Source: Manis javanica (Eukaryota > Chordata > Mammalia > Pholidota > Manidae). Taken from it: 64,000 nt of DNA. Under the pieces are notes generated by a model. The model worked only from the letters and a program-made list of their open reading frames with translations. It was not told where the DNA came from and did no database searches. The stretch spans positions 46,312,001 through 46,376,000 of the forward strand of contig NC_133167.1 in the NCBI RefSeq assembly GCF_040802235.1, written 5' to 3'. This document shows, piece after piece, positions 1 through 9,360 of the stretch (position 1 is the stretch's first letter; each line of letters starts with the position of its first letter). A program made the position numbers and the translations under genes.

Positions 1-135
1 GAACCGGGAAGCGGGCCTTCAGCAGACACAAAATCTGCCTGCACCTTGATCTTGGACTTCTCAGTCTCCAATTTATGTTTAAACTACCCAGCCTATGGTA
101 TTTTTGTTAGAGCAGCCCAAACTGACAATGATCTA
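1..135 (+). mobile_element. MLT1-type LTR, 3' end only (ERVL-MaLR)
   Basis: The segment carries the wording typical of the 3' part of MLT1 LTRs: 'cttgatcttggacttctcag', then 'acccagcctatggtattttt' and 'gcagcccaaactgac'. These are non-coding solo-LTR remnants of an old mammalian MaLR element, and no internal gene is visible. The 5' part lies before the window. Divergence from the remembered consensus is clear (small deletions and substitutions), which points to an old insertion. Confidence 0.75.
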
Positions 136-149
136 ACAATATATAAAAC

Positions 150-628
150 GTTACTCCAAACCTTAGCAGCTAAAACAACAAACATTATTTCATAATTTAT
201 GTAAGTCCGAAATTTGGTAGCAATAGAGCTGGGCACTTCTGGCTCAGGAACTTTAGAAAGGTTGCAGTCAGGATGCTGAACAGCACTTTAGTCTGAAGGC
301 TTCACTGGGGCTGATGACCTTCTTCCAAGGTGACTGCTCACATGACCACTGAGAGGTCATCTCTTCTGGATGGTCTTCTCTATAGGGCTACTTGATTACT
401 CTCATGTTGTGTCAGCCAGCTTTTACCAGAATTTGTGATCTAAGAAAGAGACCAAGGAGGGAGTCAAAGTGCCCTTTCTGACCTCATCTTAAAAGCACGT
501 ATTGTCATGGCTCATCACAAGAGAGTTGCTAAATCCGACCTACATGCAAGGATGGGAAATTGGTCTACACACTTTAAGGAATGTGTCAAAAATTTGGGGG
601 CATATTTTGAAACCTCCATACTAGCATA
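150..628 (+). repeat. Old dispersed repeat, family not named (copy 1)
   Basis: The segment resembles a widespread mammalian interspersed repeat: 'agcagctaaaacaacaaaca', then 'ggctcaggaac', 'gaaggcttcactggggctg', 'atagggctacttgatta' and 'catattttgaaacctcc'. The same opening phrase, 'ctattgctgcataac' followed by '-tggcttaaaataac-', begins a second copy near 5160. I recognise the pattern as repetitive but cannot assign a Repbase family safely. It is non-coding and heavily mutated. Confidence 0.5.
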
Positions 629-954
629 TCAAATCTGTGGTTTCAAGAGTATTTTTTCCTAGGTAATGCTGAAGTAGGTATTAATGTCAAGTCTGAACTG
701 ATTTTTTAATGTGAAGTAAATAATGATACAGGTAAATGTGTTAAAAAGGCAAAATTGTGAAGGTGATATATTCTTTTGGTCAAGGTCTGAGATAGCTGCC
801 TTGGAAGACTTTTAATTTTCAAGTGCACTTGGAGAGAAGACAAGGAATATCTAAAGAGGTTAAACCAAAAAGGCTAAGAGTTTGGAAGCACCAGACACCA
901 AAGGGCATGTATTAGGTATGGACTGGAAAAGGGGGTGAAGGACAGTGCATCATT
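629..954. other. Unassigned intergenic stretch
   Basis: AT-rich sequence with no open reading frame of note and no recognisable repeat or regulatory signature. Confidence 0.5.
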
Positions 955-1905
955 CTCTTTTTCAAGCCACGAATATTATTTTATTTTTGATAGCAGCTTT
1001 ATTCTCATACCACAAAGTTCATTCTCTTAAAGTATACAGTTCAGTGGTTTAATGTTTTATTCACAAAGTTATACAATCATTTAACACTATCTGATTTCAG
1101 AATATTTTCATTACCCCCCACCATCAAAACCCATACCCATTAGCAAGCATGCCCCATTCCCTGCAGCTCCTGAAACCACCAATATGCTCTCTGTCTTTAT
1201 GCATTTGCTTATTCTAGACATTTGAATCATACAGTATGTGGTCTTTTGTGTTTGGCTTCCTTCATTTGCAAAATATTTCAAAGCTCATCTATGATGTAGC
1301 ATGTATCCATACTTCATTCCTGTTTATGGCTGACTGATACTCCGTTTTATATATGTATATACCACTATTGTTTATCCATTCATCATTCAACTGATATTTG
1401 GATTAAATTAACTTTTCTGCTCATCAGAAATAATGCTACTAGAAGCATTCATGTACAAGTTTTTGTGTGGACGTATGTTTTCAATTCTCTTGGGTGTATA
1501 CCTAAGACTAGAATTGCTGGATCAGAGGTAACTCTATGTCTACCTTTTGGAGGAACTGCCATACAATTTTCCAAAGTAACGGAACCATTTGACATTCCCT
1601 CCAGCAGTGTCTAAGACTTGCTTCCTATTTCTCCACATTCTTGTCCATAGTCAATATTATCAGCTCTTTTGATTATAGCCATTCTCCTGGGTGTGAAGTG
1701 ATCTCATTGGGATTTTGATATGCATTTCCCTGATGCCTGAAGATGTTGAGCATCCCTTTATATGCTTTTTGCCATTTGCCTATCTTCTTTAGGAAACTGT
1801 TTATTCAAATTCCTTGCCCATTTTTATTAGGTTATTTTTCTATTTATTGACTGGCAAGAGCTCCTTGTATATTCTGGATGCTAGTCCCTTATCAGACACA
1901 TGTAG
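955..1905 (-). mobile_element. L1 (LINE-1) 3' fragment A, antisense
   Basis: Read on the + strand, this is the reverse complement of an old L1 3' end. Successive landmarks match the L1 3' UTR and ORF2 C-terminus in the expected order: 'acagttcagtggttta', 'atgtggtcttttgtgtttgg', 'gtacaagtttttgtgtgga', 'cttgggtgtatacctaa', 'ttgattatagccattctcct', 'ttgatatgcatttccctgat' and 'attctggatgctagtccctt'. It is full of substitutions and frameshifts and has no coding capacity. Confidence 0.85.
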
Positions 1906-2615
1906 GAGCTTTTAAGAAAACAAAAGTTCTCATTTCTCTTAAGTACATACCTAGGAGTGAGATTACTGGTCCTATGATAAATGATTGCTGAGAAGAGACG
2001 GACAAACTGTTTTCTTGGGTGGTAGAGTGTAGTATCTCTACCAATAATGTAAGAGAGTTCTGGTTGTTCTGCATCATCTCCATCACTTGACATTCTCTTT
2101 GTGTTGTATTGTTGATTTAATCATTCTGAAAGGTATGTCCTGGTTTCTCACTGTGGCTTTAATCTGCATTTCCCTAATAATGAGTGATGATGTTCATCTT
2201 TTCATGTGCTTATTTGTCATCTTTATATCTTCTTTAAGGTAATGTTTCTGCAACTATTGCCCATTTTTTTACTGTTTTTTTTTTATGATTAAATGTTAAG
2301 AACTGTTTTTATATTCTGACCACAAATTCTTTGTCAGATACATACGTGCAAACATTTTCATTCCAGTCAGTTGTCTTTTCATTCTCTTGTGTGTAATATG
2401 CAGTAAGGATCCAACTGTGTGTGTTTGTTCACATGTGGATATTCAATTGTGTACCTACTATGTATTAAAAAACCACTCTTTCTCAATTCTACTGTTTTGG
2501 CACCTTTGGTGAAAATCAACTAATCATAAATGTATTTATTTCTGGATTTTTTATTCCATTCCATAGATCTGTATATTCATCCTAAGGCACTATCTTAAAT
2601 ATTATAGCTTTGCAA
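1906..2615 (-). mobile_element. L1 3' fragment B, antisense, first part
   Basis: At about 1930 the L1 consensus jumps back and repeats a section already present in fragment A: 'atttctcttaagtacatacc' against 'attctcttgggtgtatacct' near 1485. It then runs on past where A stopped, through 'ctttgtcagatacatacg', 'cacatgtggatattcaattg' and 'gcactatcttaaatattata'. This is therefore a second L1 fragment in the same orientation, or a partial tandem duplication. It is interrupted at 2616 by a sense-strand L1 and resumes at 3997. Confidence 0.75.
2600..2615. repeat. Target-site duplication, left copy
   Basis: TATTATAGCTTTGCAA at this position recurs as TATTATAATTTTGCAA at 3981-3996, with 14 of 16 positions identical. 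The two copies flank the sense L1 exactly and interrupt an otherwise continuous antisense L1, which is the expected footprint of target-primed reverse transcription. Confidence 0.8.
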
Positions 2616-3980
2616 CTGGACAACTACATGTAAGAGAATGAAACTGGATCACTGTCTAACCCCATACACAAAACTAAATTCAAAATGGATCAAAGACCTG
2701 AATGTAAGTCATGAAACTGTAAAAGTCTTAGAAGAAAACATAAGCAAAAATCTCTTGAACATAAACATGAGTAACTTCTTAATGAACATATCCCCCCCGG
2801 GCAAGGGAAACAAAAGCAAAGAAGAACAAATGGGACTACATCAAGCTGAAAAGTTTCTGTACAGAAAAGAACATCATCAATAGAACAACAAGATATCCTA
2901 CAGTATGGGAGAATATATTCATAAATGACATATCTGATAAGGGGCTGACCTCCAAAACATAAAGACCTCACACACCTCAACAAACAAAAAGCAAATAATC
3001 CCATTAAAAAATGGGCAAAGGATCTGAACAGGCACTTCTTCAAAGAAGAAATTCAGATGGCCAACAGGCACATGAAAAGATGCTCCACATTGATAATCAT
3101 CAGAGAAATGCAAATTAAAACCACAATGAGATATCACCTCACACCAGTAAGGATCGCCTCCATCCAAAAGACAAACAACAACAAATGTTGGCAAGGATGT
3201 GGAGAAAGGGGAACCCTCCTATACTGCTGGTGGGAATGTAAATTAGTTCATCCATTGTGGAAAGCAATATGGAGGTTCCTCAAAAAACTCAAAATAGAAA
3301 CACCATTTGACCCAGGAATTCCACTCCTAGGAATTTACCCTAAGAATGCAGCGGCCCAGTTTGAAAAAGACATATGCACCCCTATGTTTATCGCAGCACT
3401 ATTTACAGTAGCCAATAAATGGAAGCAACCCAAGTGTCCATCAGTAGGTGAATGGATAAAGAACATGTGGTACATATACACAATAGAATATTATTCAGCC
3501 ATAAGAAGAAAACAAATCCTACCATTTGCAACAACATGGAGCTAAAGGGTATGATGCTCAGTGAAATAAGCCAAGCATAAAAAGACAAGTATCAAATGAT
3601 TTCACTCATCTGTGAAGTATAAGAACAAAGAGAAACTGAAGGAGCAAAACAGCATCAGAATCACAGAACCCAAGAATGAACTAATAGTTACCAAAGGGAA
3701 AGAGACTGGAGAGGATGGGTGGGAAGGGAGGGACAAGGGGTGGGGTGGGGAAAGGGGCATTACAATTAGCAGACATAATGTAGGGGGTGGGGGACATGGG
3801 GAGGGTTGTACAACAACACAGAGAAGACAAGTAGTGACTCTACAGCATCTTACTATGCTGATGAACAGTGACTGTAATGGGATATGTGGTGGGGACTTCA
3901 TGATAGGGGAAGTCTAGTAACCATAATGTTGCTCATGTAATTGTAGATTAATGATACCAAAATATATATATATATATATA
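2616..3980 (+). mobile_element. 5'-truncated L1 inserted into an older L1 (sense)
   Basis: This is a roughly 1.36-kb copy of the C-terminal end of L1 ORF2 plus 3' UTR and tail. The coding remnant is broken. One piece is open at 2638-2883 and a second, in another frame, at 3057-3545; the second keeps the ORF2 C-terminal signature (RYHLTPVR, a Cys-rich [13 protein letters not shown] segment, then [10 protein letters not shown]). A G-rich 3' UTR follows at about 3715-3815, then 'gtagattaatgataccaaaa' and an (AT)n-degenerated A tail at 3960-3980. Flanking 16-bp duplications mark the insertion. It is clearly younger than the surrounding L1. The 3' UTR looks laurasiatherian rather than primate, rodent or dog-like, but that is from memory. 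It is not active: there is no ORF1, no endonuclease region, and frameshifts are present. Confidence 0.9.
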
Positions 3981-3996
3981 TATTATAATTTTGCAA
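3981..3996. repeat. Target-site duplication, right copy
   Basis: TATTATAATTTTGCAA pairs with 2600-2615 and abuts the (AT)n tail of the inserted L1. The interrupted antisense L1 continues immediately after it. Confidence 0.8.
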
Positions 3997-4765
3997 TAAG
4001 CTTTGAAATCAGATAATGTAGTCCTCTAACTTCAGTCTTTTTAAAAAGTGTTTGGTTATTTAAGTTCTTTGCACTTCATGTAAATTATAGGATCAGCTTG
4101 TTCATTTTTTTTAAGCCTACTGAGATTTTTACAGGGATTGTGTTGAATCTGTATATCAATATGGAAGGAATTGACATCTTCAGAATATTGGAGAGATCTC
4201 TCCAATATTATTTAGATGTTTCTCTCAGCAAAGTTTTGTAGTGTTCAGTATACAGGTCTTGCACTTTGTTACATTTATTCCTAAGTATTTTATTATTTTT
4301 GATGCTATTGTGAATGAAATTGTTTTCTTATTTTCACTTTCAAATTTTGGATTAAATCAACTTTTCTGCCGATTTTGTTTGTTGCTAGCATATAGAAATA
4401 CAAGTGATCATCTATATCAATATTGTATGACATGACCTTGCTAGTCCTACTAATTCTAATAGTTTTTGTATATTCCCTAGGACTTCTTACACAAAGGATT
4501 ATATTGTCTATGAATGAGGATGGTTTACTTTTTTCTTTTCATCTATATGTCTTTTAACTTCTTTTTCTTACCTTATTACAATAGCTAGAACTTCTAGTAC
4601 AATATTGAATTGAGGCAGTGAGACTGGAAGTCCTTCATTTGTTTTTAATATCAGGGAAAACATGAAGTCTCTCACCAATAAACATAATGTTAACTGTAAG
4701 TTTCTTATAGATGCCTTTTATATAGTTGAAAGAGTTTTCTTCATTCCTTATTTGCTCATAATTAA
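3997..4765 (-). mobile_element. L1 fragment B, antisense, second part
   Basis: This is the continuation of the L1 interrupted at 2616. The order of landmarks carries on exactly: 'agctttgaaatcagataatg', 'ttataggatcagcttgttca', 'gggattgtgttgaatctgta', 'agtgttcagtatacaggtct', 'attcctaagtattttattat' and 'tcttatagatgcctttt'. These are ORF2 sequences in reverse complement. The end near 4765 is approximate. Confidence 0.8.
4184..4209. repeat. Perfect 26-bp palindrome
   Basis: The half-site AATATTGGAGAGA is followed directly by its reverse complement with no spacer, centred on an AGATCT site. It sits inside the old antisense L1, so it probably arose by mutation of L1 sequence. Confidence 0.9.
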
Positions 4766-5159
4766 GAGAGGGCTGTACCCCACTAGTACAGCTACTATCT
4801 TTCAACGTAGGAAGATATTACAGAATCATATGCAGCCTACATTTTTAATAAGAATGATGAGCTTGTATGCTAATAGTAATTAGGATAAGGATATATAATG
4901 CAAAAGTTGTGCTCATTTTAGTTGTGATTTTTCCCAGCATTTTAATATTTTGTGCCAACAGATAATGTCAACTGAAAGTAAACCACCTAATACAACTGAA
5001 GACAACAAAGCCATGGGTGTGAGGGCAGTCCCTCTAACAGTTTTCTCCTTGTTTCAGTGTACTGATTGGCTACTTCTTCCCATCACTTCCCATCACTGTG
5101 TATTTTGCAATTTTTTTTGTCATAGTTCACCGACCTCAACTCTTTTTTCCACTCTTTTT
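4766..5159. other. Unassigned intergenic stretch
   Basis: AT-rich sequence with no credible gene, RNA or recognised repeat. The last part leads into the dispersed repeat that starts near 5160. Confidence 0.5.
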
Positions 5160-5645
5160 CATTTATCTATTGCTGCATAACTAGACATTCCAATTTAGTG
5201 GCTTAAAATAACAAATATATAATCTATTAATGTACTGGCAATTTTGGTGAGGCTTGAAAGGGACATCTCCTCTTTGCTTCACAGCATCTGGGGCCTTAGC
5301 CTGGATGACTCCAGTGGGTTGAAGGCTGGAATGGCTTGGGACTTGCCAGGTCTCTCTCTCTCTCAATTCATCTCTCTCTTCCCTCCCCACATGAATATCT
5401 CAGGCTTCCCCCACAGCATGTTGATCTCAGGTGGTTGGACTTCTTATACAGCAGCTGACTTCTCCCAGTGACAACCTTCACAGTCTGTGGTAGAAGCTCC
5501 AAGCCTTTTTATGATCTCAAAGTTCCTAGAACATCACATTTGCTGTATCTATTGGTCTGGGAAGTCACCAGTGCTAGCTCAGATTCAAAAAGAGGGAAAT
5601 AGACTCAGCTTCTCAATGGCAGGAATAGCAAAAAAAATTTGTAAC
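5160..5645 (+). repeat. Old dispersed repeat, family not named (copy 2)
   Basis: It opens with 'tctattgctgcataactaga' and 'agtggcttaaaataac' and carries 'ctggatgactccagtgggt', 'gcagctgacttctccca', 'tctattggtctgggaagtca', 'gctagctcagattcaaaaag' and 'aatagactcagcttctcaat'. It appears to belong to the same general family as 150-628, though the middle parts differ. It is non-coding. Confidence 0.5.
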
Positions 5646-6290
5646 TGTCTTTTATCTATCTAAAGTCCCTTACATAAAAATTATTAGACTTTTCAAAAGT
5701 TTAAATCCTGTTGCTATAGTGCTTTTTACTGGGAACGTATCATATCATTTTAAATTGAACTAATATGTTTATTTTAAGTTGTGCTACTTGTTTATCAAGT
5801 AATGCTCTAATTATCAAATTCCATATATTTTGAATGGTTTGTGCCAATGGTATTTTTCTCTACAGACTGCTGTTTTGAATACCAGACTTCCCAGAGCTCA
5901 GCTGGGACTACATCTATCACAAGCACACCATTAGAGCAGAAGACCCTATGAATGCAGGTGCTTACAGGCTGGGGGTCTTCACTGCATGTTTCAGACCCTG
6001 CTTAGACCCAGAATTTTTAAAGAAGTCCCAGTCTCTTGTTTTACCCCTTGAACCCAGTGAAGCACATTGTTACATCATGTAACACTCACTCAGAGGCAGT
6101 CACGAAACTGATCTGCTCTGGTGAAGATGGAGGTGACTTCAAGGTGAAATTGGCAAAGTGTTTTCTTTGGATTATTGTTGTTTCTGTTTAAAAAAACCAT
6201 TTAGCACATGGTTGCATATGTGGTGTGACAGAATCACATGTAAGTTTAGCAGAAGACATGTAAGGCCTTTCAGCTGGCATAATGCCCAGA
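5646..6290. other. Unassigned intergenic stretch
   Basis: No gene, RNA or recognisable repeat seen; no splice or promoter arrangement stands out. Confidence 0.5.
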
Positions 6291-6293
6291 GGA

Positions 6294-6295
<2 letters not shown>

Positions 6296-6384
<89 letters not shown>
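6296..6384 (+). repeat. Compound microsatellite (TG)n(GA)n
   Basis: An uninterrupted TG run of about 31 bases passes directly into a GA run of about 58 bases. The tract is followed by TGGTGGGGGGAGG at 6386-6398, the same 13 bases that follow the similar tract at 51905-51950. It is likely highly length-polymorphic. Confidence 0.95.
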
Positions 6385-6387
<3 letters not shown>

Positions 6388-6929
6388 GTGGGGGGAGGGG
6401 TTGCTGGTTGCTGATCTGTCATTCAGAGGTCCTGCTGAATTCTTTCCATACCTTCTTGCATCCTCATCACCTCTTTAGTTAAGTACTTTTCAAAACACTG
6501 GAACACTGTAAAGAAATCAAATGCCATTTACAACTGTAGCTAAGATACTGACTTTTCTTCTGACCACATTCTCTGTGAAAATAAACATATACACATACTT
6601 GCATGCACACACAAGCACACAAAGGATTTAGCACTCAGAACTTAGCACCACCACTGAAGGGTAGGTCCTAGCACCAGATTTTTGACTTAGAATTCCATAT
6701 CAAGATAAGAGCATTCATTAAAATACAATATAAGGTGGACTAAATTGGTAGCACTGTTGAGATAAAGTCATGACATTTTGTAGTCACAGGTCAAATTTCA
6801 ACAAAAATTTCTTGACAACCTTCTATATATTAAGTACCATATGGAGAGGATGTATAAAAAGAACCAAGCTAATTCATTTCCTATTACTCAGTTGCTTGGG
6901 CCAAAAACCTAAACTCCTCTTTGGCTTCT
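6385..6929. other. Unassigned intergenic stretch
   Basis: Contains a short CA-rich patch near 6585-6620 and otherwise unremarkable sequence. Confidence 0.5.
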
Positions 6930-7690
6930 CTGTTTTCCAAGGGCTCAGGAACTGTTGTAGAATTGACTATGCCAAAAATGTCTACTCCAAACACTCCTCA
7001 CCATCTACCATGTCACCTTCCTAGTCCAAGCCACCCCACCTCTTCCATGGACTCCAGCGGAAGCCTCCTAATTGTTATCCCTCTTCCACCTCCCCACCCC
7101 AACCCCAAATTGTCTATTCTCTGCACAGCAGCCAGGATGACCTTTCTAAAAATTAATTGGATCACTACATCAACACTCAGAATAAAATCCAAACTCCTTC
7201 CCATTACCTTCAGGGCTCTTGCCTCCCTCTCCTTCCTCATTTCCTATGCTCTTGTCCTTGCTTACTCTACTCCAGCCAGGACAACTTACTCACTGTACTT
7301 TGAACATACGTAGTTGATGCACAACTCAGCACCTTTGCATTAACCGTTTCTTCCTCTTGGGATCCTCCTCCCTTTGTGCCAACTCCTGCCCACAGACAGT
7401 CACATGATTTGGGTTTCTGCTCAATGTCACTTTCCCAGAGAGGCTTTCCTTGACCTAAGATATCCATAAAATAGCAGAGACTCCCAACTGCTCATTCTGT
7501 CCCCTTATCCTTATATTTTTCATCTTCATAGCCGTTTTCAGTGTTTATCTTTGCTTCTGTTTTTCTTCCCCAATAAAAGGAAACTCAAAGATCTTTGTCC
7601 ATTTTGCTAACTGCTATACTCTCACTGCCTAGAACGGTGCCTGTCATATAGTAAATACTTAAACACTTGTTGAATGAATGAATGGATTAA
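6930..7690 (+). mobile_element. L2 (LINE-2) 3' end, sense
   Basis: The order is typical of L2: 'ccttcagggctcttgcctcc', a segment with 'ctttcccagagaggctttcc', then 'aaactcaaagatctttgtcc', 'cactgcctagaacggtgcct', 'catatagtaaatactta' and a terminal 'gttgaatgaatgaatgg'. It is a very old mammalian LINE with no intact reading frame. The reading frame open at 6921-7313 is only a fragment over this element. Confidence 0.75.
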
Positions 7691-7699
7691 TAAAATCAA

Positions 7700-8400
7700 G
7701 CCTGGAAGAGCTCTAACCTACATTGGAAAGCAAGTTGGGAAACAGCCATGATCATACAGCATGATTGTTCTGTGATAGATGCATGTGCAAGGTGTTTGAG
7801 GAGCGCAAAGAAAGGAATTAACTGATCCTGCTTGGGGAAGGAAGGGATGGAGTTTTTTCACATGGATCTTGAAGGAAGAGTAAGAGTTTTCCTGATGGAG
7901 GAGTCTGCAGAGGAAATTTCAAGCCAAAGAGATAGTACATGTGAAAAGCCTAGATGTAAGACCATTAGGTAGGAGGAAGCTTGTCATTTTCTCATACCAG
8001 AGAGCAGGATATGCAAACATGCCACAGAGGGAGAAGACCAGCAGAGATGAGGTGATCAGCTCAGAGCCAGAAATGACTTTCCAGGGAACTGGGAAGAGCC
8101 ATTGGATTTGAAGAAGATAAAATAATCTCCAGTGTTTCAGAAAGATGTTACTGGCATCTGTGTAGTAGATAGCTTGAGGCAGGAAGGTTTTTCTGTTCTC
8201 CTGGTCAGAACAAAGTCATTGAAGTGGGAATGAAGAGAAGGTGATGGATGGGAGATGCATTCTGAGAATCAAGAGGGCTTGGTGACCTAAATGTGGGGGA
8301 AAGTGCAGGGAAGAACAGGCCTGCAGATTTTTCAGCTTGGATGACTTGATGAGATATATCCTGATGAGGAAAGCAAAAGGAGGCATGAGTTCAGTAGTAA
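7700..8400 (+). repeat. Probable old interspersed repeat, family unassigned
   Basis: Purine-rich phrases such as 'ggatcttgaaggaagagtaa', 'gaaagatgttactggcatct', 'ggtcagaacaaagtcattga' and 'agagggcttggtgacctaaa' resemble a mammalian-wide dispersed repeat that I recognise by wording only. I cannot name the family, and unique sequence is a possible alternative. Confidence 0.4.
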
Positions 8401-8819
8401 GGACAAGGATAGTTGTCCTCCACATCTGCCCAGTGTTGTTCTACTCATAGCCCATGTAGAGTAGGTGTTTCCTACTTTACAGCCATCAGTTAATGAGGGA
8501 GCTCACCTGCCCATGTTGTGCAGTAAATTGCACAGGGCTGAGCTCATACCTCTTCCTCCCTTCCATTCACTGAGCCTCAGTTATCAGGCCACACATATGT
8601 GCCTGCCTCTTTCTTCCCTTGGAAGAAAATGTCTCCCAGGTGGCTCTTTGTCTCAAAGAAAGATTCCTAGCAATTCTGCCCCAGCAGACATGCTCAGCCA
8701 TGCCAAGTCTCAAAGGGGGACAAGACTTAAGCTCAAGTCTGGACCCATCCCAACTACCATGTACAATATTATTAGACTTCTGTTATTTGTATGTAATATA
8801 AAAATTATACATTGAATGC
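8401..8819. other. Unassigned intergenic stretch
   Basis: No gene or repeat recognised. Small open frames here lack any family resemblance. Confidence 0.45.
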
Positions 8820-9360
8820 GTGAATATTTTCCCATAACAAAAAAGTACAGACAATACAGAAGTATACAGAAACTTGAGAGTCTCCTTATATATCCCATCC
8901 TTGAAAATATAAGTCCACTCCCCCTCATGAAAGTAAGATCTGTCTCCTTTCAGTCCTTTATTTCATGCATTTGCACATACATGCACATACACACACAGAA
9001 ACAATATATGGTTTTATGCATTACCTTTGGCTCAGATTATTTTGAAAGCTTTTTTCACTGTCTTCAAAACTTTTCACATCAGTAAATATAAGTCTATTTT
9101 TTTCTAACTACCAACTAGTATCCCATGACAGAGATGTGTACTTGTCATTTGATCATTCCCCTTTTGAAGGATACTTGGGTTGCTTCCAAGTTTTCAAGAT
9201 TATAAATCGTGACTACCTTTGCACACTCATTTTTGTACACAATTACAAACGTCTTTATGGTGGATCTCTCAAAGTAGAATTGGTGGGCAGTTCTAAAGGT
9301 ATTCCATTTGAATGTTGCTACAGGCTGCCAATTTTTCTATTCTATGTTATTGTGTGCTTC
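8820..9360 (-). mobile_element. Ancient L1 (L1M-type) fragment, antisense
   Basis: The + strand shows reverse-complement L1 wording: 'tttgatcattccccttttga', 'ggatacttgggttgcttcca', 'attataaatcgtgactacct' and 'gtagaattggtgggcagttc'. This corresponds to the 3' portion of an old L1M element, strongly diverged and non-coding. Confidence 0.65.

Noticed and set aside
2690-3194. Cys/Phe-rich minus-strand frames of 91-117 codons
   Set aside because: They are the antisense shadow of the L1 ORF2 remnant at 2616-3545.
6282-6482. Frame with VCVCVC and ERERER runs
   Set aside because: Translation of the (TG)n(GA)n microsatellite, not a gene.
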